From Porodaedalea pini (taxonomy: Eukaryota; Basidiomycota; Agaricomycetes; Hymenochaetales; Hymenochaetaceae), in the NCBI GenBank assembly GCA_002794775.1, contig NBAY01000013.1, forward strand, positions 620,001-684,000: a stretch of DNA of 64,000 nt. The letters run 5' to 3'. The position numbers and the translations under genes were made by a program. The notes under the pieces were generated by a model. It saw nothing but the letters and a program-made list of their open reading frames with translations, made no database searches and was not told the origin of the DNA. Numbering within the stretch: the first letter of the stretch is position 1; each line of letters opens with the position of its first letter. Shown here piece by piece: positions 45,292 through 55,290 of this stretch.

Positions 45292-45514
45292 ATGCTATGT
45301 CAGCGCAGGTAGATCAGCAAGACGCGTCCACACGCGGCTCGATGGCTGACCCTACGACGATCACGCGACTTGGCTTTTTTTTTTCTGAGGACTTTCTTTC
45401 ATGTGCTTCTCCAGATAACTTGCTCCTTCCAGCCATCCTGAGCTAACTGTCTCTCTTTCTTAGTGATCATCTGAAGACCTTTCGTTTACGTAGCTGGCCG
45501 GTACTCTTCCACAA
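45292..45514. promoter_or_regulatory. Divergent promoter Rex3 / ceramide synthase
   Basis: 223 bp between opposite ATGs, with a T-run near 45376 and one ACGCGT at 45322-45327. Shared control is inferred from spacing. Confidence 0.4.
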
Positions 45515-47265
45515 ATGTCGAAAAGGAACGGTCTTAAACGGGTCCCGTCTATGGCGGACACCATCCATAACATCGAGTACGTACCATTGTGGTCAAACGC
45601 GCTCTTTTCGATGCTAACTATGAACAAGGAATGACAAACGTCATCATCTCACGGGCCCATTCTTACCTCAATCGTAAATTTGTCCGTCTTTCCCCGGTGA
45701 ATGACTGGCTGAATACCATACAGACCACCCGACTCGAGAGCAACCACTCCAAACACATCTCGCTTCCAGATCAACGATGATTTCTATCAGTCGAAGGGGC
45801 TGTGGTCCGATATCAAGACTCTCCGGTGGATGCGTGTTCCTTGTATGCATTTATATAGAATTCTATTTGGCCGATAATTAACCTCATGCAGCGTCCTCTT
45901 TCAAGCTCTTGATCGTCCCTGTCGTGCTTTATGGCGTCTTTAAAGCATTCGGCCTGCGTCCAAACCCATTCGAACCCATGCTATTCACCTCCTATCCGAT
46001 AGCCGAATCTCCTGCAGATGACGTGCGCTATGCGAAAGGCTGGCTCGACATCGTGTTTATTGCATACCACATCATTGTCTACTCCTTCATCCGTCAATTT
46101 ACCACACTTAAGATCATACGGCCTGTTGCTCTATACTTAGGTATCAGAAAGCAAGCGATTTTGGATAGGTTCGGAGAGCAGGCATACGCTATGCTTTATT
46201 ATGGAGTAATGGGTTTTTGGGGAGTTGTAAGTCTTCTGTTTCCGGAAGTCTTAAGATTATTGACGGAATTAATACAGTACATTATGACGACTCTTCCAAC
46301 CTGGTGGTATCGGACGGAGTACTATTGGATAGGCAAGCTAAAAGATACCTAATTTGTTCGTTCTTCTACTCATATGTCACCTATGTCCAGACTATCCTCA
46401 TTGGGATATGAAGCCTCAGTTGAAGCGATACTACTTGATGCATCTGTCGTACTGGATTCAACAACTGCTCGTGCTTGGTTTGAAAATAGAGAAGCCACGC
46501 AAGGATTTTAAGGAGCTCGTCGCACATCACTTTGTGACCCTTTGGCTCATAGGGTTTGTCTACTCTATACTGTCATTCTGTGTTTCTTACTAAACGGCGC
46601 ATGTCATGACTAGCTGGAGTTATGGATTTAATCTGACTCTGATTGGCAATGCAGTCTTTGTCAGCATGGATGTCCCGGATACTTTCCTGGCTGTAAGGAA
46701 TCAAGGATTTGAAGATACCCTGTTCGCTCAGACTTGATCTATAGTTCTCTAAACTTTGCAATTACCTCAAATTGGAGCGGACCAAAATTGTCTCTTTCGT
46801 GGTTTTCTTTGGCGTTTGGACGTGAGTCAGTAGTTTCCTTTTGTCTGACGCCTTATGGACCTGCACTTTCTATAGTTACTTCCGCATCTGGCTGAACATG
46901 GTCATACTTTACTCCGTCTGGACGCAATTTGATCTCGTGCCGTACGTTCTCAACCCAGTCGAGTTTGCACTTTAAACTCATATTGCTTCTAGTGAAACGT
47001 CTAAAATATGGTCTCCGCCCGACGGGGCTTGGTTGGTCTGGTGGATGAAGTACCAGATCTTTGCCCCCATCCTACTTCTCCTTTTTCTCAATCTCTTCTG
47101 GTACTATTTGATGCTTCGTATTGCTGCACGGTAAGTGTCTAATAGACGAGCTTGACTTCAGTACCTATAACTGACAAATCCGTTTTCAGCGCCATTTCTT
47201 CAGGCGAAGCAACTGACGAACGGAGCGATGATGAGGATGATGGACAAGACGAAAAAGAGGAATGA
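45515..47265 (+). CDS. LAG1: Ceramide synthase (LAG1/LAC1), TLC domain
   Basis: N-acylates sphingoid bases in the ER membrane. ATG at 45515 (MSKRNGLKRVPSMADTIHN). After short N-terminal exons, the sequence RWMRVP-SSSFKLLIVPVVLY starts the first membrane segment. AKGWLDIVFIAYHIIVYSFI and IRPVALYLGIRKQAILDRFG follow, then the TLC domain. The Lag1 motif is visible as RKDFKELVAHHFVTLWLIG with the two catalytic-type histidines, preceded by YYLMHLSYWIQQLLVL. The end has KYQIFAPILLLLFLNLFWYY, then an acidic tail DERSDDEDDGQDEKEE with TGA at 47263-47265. Yeast Lag1/Lac1 also end in an acidic tail used by casein kinase 2. About nine exons. The borders of the first two or three exons are less certain. 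Confidence 0.92.
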
Positions 47266-47599
47266 CCACGGCTGCCTAATTTCTTTCGCGCACGCTGGTT
47301 AGACAGTATCGCACATTCAATGACTCGCTGCGGCTATGCTGTGCAAGTAACTAATATACTTATGTAGTTTCGGTAATCCATGCACCAATGGCAGGACGGG
47401 CATTCTATCTGGACTGCAGAGAGGCAATGAGGCCCAGACACGCAAGTCGATCAAAACGAAGAAGCACGCTTCATTCTTGATTCTTCAGCATCCTCTTGCA
47501 TGACATCTTCGCCTCGTTACAAAAAATGGAAAGTAGGAATCACCCGCTAGTCCTCATTGTCAGGCCCTGCTAAGCAAGCTGTGCGCACATCCACCTTAT
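47266..47599. other. Convergent intergenic region
   Basis: 3' flanks of the ceramide synthase and of Gfd2-like gene A; no gene seen. Confidence 0.5.
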
Positions 47600-49095
47600 T
47601 CACTGGTCATCTTCCATTTCTGAGAAGTCCTCGTCCTCGTCCTCCGGGGTGTGTACAACCTTCAAACTGGAGCCCATCTCAGCGGAAGTCGCCGTCTGAT
47701 TCGGCCATCGCTCCTCGCGCTGAGCGTCCACTTGGTTACCAGATGCCATAGACCTCAATGCAAGAAGTGTGTACTGACGTGAACACGGTAAACGACCGTA
47801 ATGTCAATACTTACTCATGGTTAAGGATGAAATTGACGTACGTGTGCATCGTTACCTGCGTTATGCAAGAATTGTGTCTCGATCTTCAAAAGTCGACACA
47901 TGTCGCCGAGCGATCGCTTCTGCCGTGCGTCGCCTTCGAGAGCACCAAAGAGTTCTGTAGTGTCAATAACGAATGTGCCTTCATCAGGGACTTCGTTCGG
48001 AAGGGAGAATGCAAAACTGGCGGTGAGCCCGTCGTCGAAGTATTCAGAATTCTTAAGGAACCTGCAATTAAGAGAGATCAGTAATGAAATTGAAGAAAAT
48101 GCTTCAACTCACTCTATGTCTTGGCGACAGTCGTGAAAGACAAGGAACAAAGGGCCTGACTTTCTCAGTCTGGCAATCAAGTCACTGATTTCTTTTTTGA
48201 AGTCTGTCGTCTCCAGTTCAATGCTCGTGCCATATGCATATTTCTTGTCGAGGATTAGCATCGCAACTTATTTGTAGGTGTGAAAAGGAGAAGCTCACAT
48301 CTTGAGCGTCTGCAACGTATTGTCCATTCCTTAAGCCCTTATTCTTCTTAACGATGAAGTGACCATGGCCTTCCAACTCTGCATCGTCATTGCACTGGAA
48401 GAAGCTCCAGCCAAATTCTGTAATCGTTCCACGAATTACTGTCCAAGCCTCGATGTCGATTGCCATCCAAGTGCCTTTCTTGGAAGCGTATAAATCCCGG
48501 ACTTTGTCAAAACCACGACGATAACAGATCAGAGCATAGTCGCTTTTCAACTTTTTGCTATTCTTCTGCACTATCTGAGAAATATGGTAAATACGATGTT
48601 AGCAATAATGTTCACTAGCAACAGAGCTGCGTATTCTACATACCGCGTAAGCTTTCTTTACTTCAGCCGGTGTTTTTAAATAAACAGTCGATATGTTGGT
48701 CAGGATCGATTCGGTCAGGAGGTGGTCTGATGATGGCAGAGGAAGAAGTCTCTTGGTCAATCCCATCGCATGCAGCAAATAGCGCATGTATTCGAATTGC
48801 GTGGACGAAAACATCAAACGTGATTGCCCGTAAGGCAACGTCCCTTTCGGTTGAGAAACAATGAGACAAGTCATCAATATGCACAGTGAGTGTACGAATG
48901 CATACCAATATATAACCTGAATCCCCTCTCTCTGTCCGTACGAAGTGGGTGAGCAGGATCTCCTAGAGCACTGTGATGTACAAATAACTTGAAGGTAGTG
49001 GCCTCATCGCGATCTTCAATGGTCTTGTGATAATCGAATACAATATCAGTATATCTATAGAAGCCAGAAACGGCTGGAGCGTCGTCCGCTTTCAT
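47600..49095 (-). CDS. Gfd2/YDR514C-like nuclease-fold protein, tandem copy A
   Basis: ATG at 49095-49093: MKADDAPAVSGFYRYTDIVF. An N-terminal module (SALGDPAHPLRTDRERGFRL; RLMFSSTQFEYMRYLLHAMG) is followed by a C-terminal RNase H/DEDD-like domain as in yeast Gfd2 and YDR514C. Acidic positions that could bind metal: WMAIDIEAW (Asp, Glu), LFLVFHDCRQDIEFL (Asp) and FLHNAGNDAH-YTLLALR (His, Asp). The block TFVIDTTELFGALEGDARQK lies between. Stop TGA is at 47602-47600 after an acidic tail. Yeast Gfd2 suppresses a Dbp5 mRNA-export mutant, and YDR514C carries the same domain. Nuclease activity here is inferred from the motif layout. Copy B, directly upstream, has the same organisation and a longer tail. 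Frame and splice sites look intact throughout. Confidence 0.82.
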
Positions 49096-49673
49096 TGCCC
49101 CTGACTTTTGGACTGCGGCTCAGTCAAGGCTCAATACCCAATAGCAAGGCGAGAGCACAGCGAAGTCAGACTACAAGCTCCAAAAAAAAAAAGCTGGTTG
49201 ACGGGTTCTAGTCGGGCAAAAAGTTGAATGGTGTAACAAATGATAATAGGGAATGAGGTGGCTCTCTAGAGTGGAGAAGAAAACATTCTAGGATCGAGAG
49301 CGATCCTTTATATCATATAGAGTTTGAGTTTGTTTGGCTCGGGGTGTGCCGAACTTGTATATTCCTTTAGTGGGAATTGAAGATGCTACCCTACAAGAAG
49401 TTCTGTCATCATCCAATCTTGTTTTCATTTAAGGAGGCAAATGATTAATGGTGGCCTATTGGTCGAAGATGTCGAAGGCGCATACATATGGATCTCAAGT
49501 TGAATTGTTGGTCTGGCGTGACCACCTGGGACAATTGCAAAACAGATATAATACACAGACAACAAAAAGAGGGAAACCTACGCTTAGAACATACAAAAAT
49601 TCGTCAATAACGGAAAAGCGCTTCGTTACAGGATCTTACATCACTGTCTTATTTTGTTGCGAGCAAGAAAAGA
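49096..49673. other. Spacer between the tandem Gfd2-like genes
   Basis: Promoter of copy A and 3' flank of copy B, AT-rich with an A-run near 49183. No gene seen. Confidence 0.5.
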
Positions 49674-51232
49674 TCACCAATAGTCCTCATCTTCATCATC
49701 GGACACAGTCAATCCAGCCATGTGCCTGTCAACGGCTTCCGCATTAACCGGTCGACCGAAAGCACCCTCCATATCAGAAAAGTCCGGATCTTCGTCCCAT
49801 GGTTTATGGGTGACCTTCAGAGTTGCACCCAACTCGGCGGATGCCTCGGTCTGCTTCGGCCACCGTTCCTCGCGCTGCGCATCGATCTGGTTACCGGAGG
49901 CCATTGACTTCAGGGCAAGCAACGTATACTGGGAGGCTCAAAAGTGAGAAAACCTGGCGAGCAAGGCCATTGAGAGGAAACAGCCCACATGAGCATCATT
50001 ACCCGCGTTATGTAGGTGTTCTGCTTCAATTTTTAAAAGCCTGCACATCATGGCGAGCGAGCGTTTCTGTCCGATATCACCTTCCAGGGCACCGAAGAGT
50101 TCTGTAGTGTCAATGAGGAATGTTCCCTTTGCAGGGTTGTCGCTTGGAAGAAAGAATGCAAGGCCTTCAAGCGGAGCGTCAAAGTACGGACCCTTCAGAT
50201 ATCTGCAATTCAAGTTACATGGCGGTTCAGGCAGTCATAATGGTACTCACTTGAGATCTTGACTGCAATCGTGGAAAACCAAGAACAATGGTCCTGATTC
50301 TTGGAAGTCGACAATCATATCGTATATTGCCTTCTTGAAAGTGGCTTTTTTTACTACTTTGCTCTCCCCGAACTTGTAGTTCTTCAAGAGAGTTAGTACT
50401 GATCACTTCTACGCGTAGAGGAGGACAGGTACAACTCACATCTCTCGCGTTCGCAACATACTTTCCATTTGTGTAAATCATATTCTCCTTAACGATATAG
50501 TGCCCGCGATCCGCGACTTCCGCTTCACCTTTCCACTGGAGATAGCTCCAGCCACACTCTGTGACTACACTGTGCTCCATTTCCCAAGCCTCGATATCTA
50601 TCGCCAGCCATGTACCCTTTCTGGAAGTGTATAGGTCGCGAACTTTATCAAACATTTGGCGGAATGAAGTCAGAGCAGAGTCGGTTCCCTTAAGCTTCTT
50701 ATTGTTCTTTGCGATCATCTGAGAAGGAAGGTAGATTATGTGAGTGGCAGCAGTAGATGTCGAAAGGGCGGCGTATTCCACACACGCGAGTGGCCGTCTT
50801 GAGTTCTTCCGGAGTTTTATAGTAGACTGGAGACCAGTTGCGCAAGATTGATTCGGTTAGAAGATAGTCAGACGATGGCAAAGGAAGAAGCCTCTTGGTA
50901 AATCCCATAGCGTGCAGCCAATAGCGCGTGTATTCGAGTTGCGCGGACGAAAACATTAAGCGCAACTGCCCCGAAGGCAACGTTCCTGATAAGCTTGTAA
51001 GCATGCAGAACATTCGATTTAAGGTAAGTGAGCGAGGCAAGGACGTACCAATATACAATCTGATACCCATTTCCTTGTCGGTGCGAAGTGGATGCGCAAT
51101 GTCGCCCAAGGCATTGTTAGATATAAATGCCTTAAAGGCGGAAACCTCAGCGGGGTCTTCGATGGTTTTATGGTATTCAAATAACATATCCGTGTATCTA
51201 TAAAACCCAGACACAACAGGGACGTCGTCCAT
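49674..51232 (-). CDS. Gfd2/YDR514C-like nuclease-fold protein, tandem copy B
   Basis: ATG at 51232-51230: MDDVPVVSGFYRYTDMLFEY. Same plan as copy A: ALGDIAHPLRTDKEMGIRLY, RLMFSSAQLEYTRYWLHAMG, KRLLPLPSSDYLLTESILRN. The nuclease-like domain reads GTWLAIDIEAWEMEHSVVTE, PLFLVFHDCSQDLKYLKGP, TFLIDTTELFGALEGDIGQK and EAEHLHNAGNDAHYTLLAL. The putative metal ligands are the same as in copy A. The C-terminus is about 25 residues longer, with acidic TVSDDEDEDYW before the stop at 49674. Divergence from copy A is moderate, strongest in linkers and least around the catalytic-type blocks, which suggests both are kept by selection. Shares a 253-bp upstream region with CENP-A. Confidence 0.82.
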
Positions 51233-51485
51233 TTTCAATGCTATTGACTGGCGCAATCACGATTCAAGCGAGATGGGCGTCGATCACAGAGGCGCGCAAA
51301 CGCGTCGTCGCGTTGCCCCTAAACGCGACGCGTGCTAGTATAGCTTACCTAATTCAGCGAAAGCTCAGCCACAGACGCGCTTCCCGATCGAGCCGCGGGA
51401 GGTTTGAGACCACTACCTTCTGCAGCTCGTTCTTATTCGATTTTATTCGTATCTCTTGGCCAACCGCGCTCTCTTACTCCTCGCT
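51233..51485. promoter_or_regulatory. Divergent promoter Gfd2-like B / CENP-A with MCB-like motifs
   Basis: Two ACGCGT words (51300-51305 and 51328-51333) and an AAACGCGA (51321-51328) lie within 34 bp. In fungi ACGCGT (MCB) is the site of the MBF factor that drives G1/S genes. CENP-A supply is cell-cycle controlled in several fungi, so the match is sensible but unproven. Single ACGCGT words also occur near other genes in this window. Confidence 0.5.
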
Positions 51486-52142
<657 letters not shown>

Positions 52143-52454
52143 GTTATCTTCCTTACGACTCCCATGACATTTGGCTGCCACTCGTTTTGTTTCTATTGCT
52201 ATGTATCCCCGTCCGTTCGCCCGTCTTGCTTGAATTAGCTAATGTCTCCTGTATTCCGTTCCTGCGATACCTTTTCCTCATGCGACGATTTACGAATAAC
52301 AACATCAAACAAATTGTGGTGTACAAATGATAGACGCTTCACGACTGAAATAATTAATTGGTTCTAATTGGGTTACAAAGAATGGTGGACTTCAAAGGAA
52401 TGACACGAAGGAATGTATTTTTTTCTTCATCTGTAGTCGTGATTTATAGGTACC
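52143..52454. other. Convergent intergenic region
   Basis: 3' flanks of CENP-A and of the next minus-strand gene; no gene seen. Confidence 0.5.
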
Positions 52455-54432
52455 TCAGGAAAATGGTGTGATCTTCATGCTAAGATTATGATTGTAGGCT
52501 TGGACTCCGTTCTCGAATAGAGTTGAATTATCTTCGAGTTGAGATGGGTGGCCAGCGAAGCTGCAACTGTTGACTAGGACGTTGCCGAAGTGTTTCTGGA
52601 TGTACTGCTTTGCTTTCCAGACACACATGTCAGGATAGTACGCTGAAGGAATTTTGTTAACTTTGCAAAGTTCCTAACACGGAAAAGAACACTCACGAAT
52701 CAGCAGCCAGGACTTCTTGCAGGACTCCGTCACTGAAACCAGTGTTACCGCTTCAATAGCATCGATAATGTACGCCTTGACCACCTGCTGAGGCAACGAT
52801 TGCTTACTCTTGACGACGACTACAATCGGCTTCGCCTCTCGTGGGCAGAGCAACACAACGTGATTGTACTCTGGCTGTGCTACGCCGTTTCCTCGTACAG
52901 GACTCGCATCTTTTTTGTTCGTAATGGCTCTAGATTTAATGAGCTGCAGTTTATCCCGCTGAGTTGGCTCTAGAATGATTGAAGTAGCATGGAATATATC
53001 AGATGAGTTGACAGGGTACCGAGATAATGCAACGTACCGAAGCAGTCCAGTGGTATCGCCATATCGAATGTCTTGGTCTTCGGAAGTAACCACATCTCGA
53101 CCAGAATCCTAGTATTGATCTTACCGAACTGTCCTATCGTTTTCATGGCAGCAAAGTTGGTAATATCCTTCCGTTTGAGAGACTGGCGTACTTTCAGCAG
53201 GCCATCATCCGGAAGAGGCTTGCCGAAGTCAAATAAGCCTGGAGAGGTCGGAGTCGGGACAGGGGAGTCATCCGCTCGCACAGCTTCTGTGGAAGTCCTG
53301 GAATGCGCAGGCGCGTCGGGCCCTGAGGGCACATTTTCTCTGCGCGCATATACAGCAACGAGTTCGTCTTCCCAGCTCAGATCAGAGTATGCGGGCGGTG
53401 GTGTGTCAGGGAGCTCAGGCTCCAGCAGCGTTTCGTCATTCGATTGTGACAGAGGTAAGGCTTGGTGGGCCATATGTGACTGGATCAGCGGTGATGGAGC
53501 AAACAGTGGAGAATGTAACTGTTGACGCGTTTCCAGGCGGATTTCGTTTCCAGACGATGCACTCGGAGCGGGAGACGATACCCTGAGTCTATTCGACCAG
53601 CTCATACGGTTCCTCCTCTTGTTATTTGCATTTCCCGCTGTTGATGTGCTCGAGGGCGGAGCTTCGTCCAAGATGGAACTTATCGATGGCCGTACGCCAA
53701 CCGGCGAAGACCAAGAGCGCGTTCGAGGTTGACCTTCAGGTACCGGAAGCTTCGGAGCAGGTCCATTCAAGAGAGGATTCGGACTTAACGGCTCCCCGAG
53801 TCTCGTGGCCATATCCTGAACAATCTGGAAAAGCTGGCCCAAGGTAGCGCCATGTCCAGCCAATTCGCTGTGCAAAGACTGGTCAAGCCGCCTAATCACT
53901 GACTTCACCTGAGTGAACTCTTTACGGACAGCTAACTCGTTCTCTCTTTGCCAGGCGGAGACATCGATGATTGTTTCAAGCTAACAGATAGTATCGTAAG
54001 CAGGTGTGCGCCAAGAAACGTATTTACACTTACCGATAGAGTCGTTATGAGCTCTGTGAGAGCCCGCTGGGCGTCCTCGATCAACGCAGCATTTTCCTCT
54101 GTCCGGAGCAGAGAGACGACGTAGTTCTGCTCACCGACTTTGGTTATCGTATCCGCAGTAAGCTTGAAAGCGCTTGGGGAGACCGTCAGGATCCTCCAGC
54201 CATTCGATAGAGAAAGAAGGAAAATTGCTTACTGTTCCAAGTCTTTGACTCTGAGGGTGATGGGAGCATCGATATTCGCCACAAGTATAGGTTTTAAACG
54301 GTCTACGATCAACGAACACCGATCTACAAGTTGCTTGCATCGCTCCTTGTTGGACTTGATCTTGCTGTATGCCTGATAAACAACCGAAAGTGAGGTTACA
54401 ATCGTGCTCAGCACCATACCCTCAACGATCAT
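52455..54432 (-). CDS. Protein with MLKL-NTD-like helical bundle and unknown C-terminal domain
   Basis: ATG at 54432-54430 (MIVEGMVLSTIVTSLSVVYQ). The first 150-170 residues form amphipathic helices (KIKSNKERCKQLVDRCSLIV; KVGEQNYVVSLLRTEENAAL; EDAQRALTELITTLS; VSAWQRENELAVRKEF). This pattern matches the four-helix MLKL-NTD/Cbl-N-like domains found at the N-terminus of many mushroom signalling proteins. A Ser/Pro-rich linker of about 200 residues with TPPPAYSDLSWEDE follows. The C-terminal part (LKVRQSLKRKDITNFAAMKT, ILVEMWLLPKTKTFDMAIPL, VVLLCPREAKPIVVVVKSKQ, VWKAKQYIQKHFGNVLVNSC) is a compact unknown domain, clearly not a kinase or NB-ARC. Stop TGA 52457-52455. Role unknown; membrane or cell-death signalling is only suggested by the N-terminal fold. 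Confidence 0.8.
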
Positions 54433-55290
54433 CAATTAAGGAAAGAAAGGAGCGGAAGTTAGGTCTTTTGGTCAGTGGAAAAAACTAAGAATGAGCGTCG
54501 GTGTCGAGTGTGATAAGGAGAGAGTACGCAGAGTTGCAGGGGTGCAGACTGTTCGTCTTGAATTGAGGGCATAACAGGGTATTCATAACGCGAATGCTAT
54601 TGCGCGAAACCCCTCGCAAAGTGAGGTCGGTGAAGTTCAAACAGTCTGGCTGACTCGCAAATGACTTAACGAAGGGGACTCCTGCCACTTCCTGCATAAG
54701 AACCGGTTGGCTTAAATAAAGTCGCAAAGTCGGACAAGAGCGCAAAGTAAGAGTCACTCGAGAAGTCTCACGTTCGCCGGCAGACAAGATCACATCAGTA
54801 CGCCACAGCCATATCATAATTTGGAACACACAATGTAAAAGGGTCCCGTCCGCCCGAAGCCTGGATAGACTTATAGGTAGCGTTGAAATAACATCAAAAA
54901 ACGGGAAAGCAATATTGAGAAGTGAGCGTAGAAAGTCCCGTCCTCAAACAAAAAGAAAACAAATAGAGAAGAAACAAAATAAGTCTTAATTGAAGGAACA
55001 AAACAAGATGCATGGTAGGAATTGTATTGAAAGGAACACATTGGGAGTGTAATGGTAACACAGTAAATCGAAGTCCTAAATGGTTACCGACGGAATATGA
55101 GAGAGGAAGACAAGCACAGAGAGATGATTATGTCCGATTATAAGGTATGCATTCAAATTCATGTGGGAAATCCAAGTGTTGATAATGAGTGAACGGCGGT
55201 ACCGCAGTGTTGTGCAAGGACCAAGAAAGGATGAACCAATGATGATGCAAGAGGATGACAAAATGAAGACCAAAAGTATGTAGTAAGAGT
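54433..55290. other. Intergenic region
   Basis: Promoter of the MLKL-NTD-like gene and 3' flank of the next gene. A-rich at 54890-55010. Open frames are short and without domains. Confidence 0.5.
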
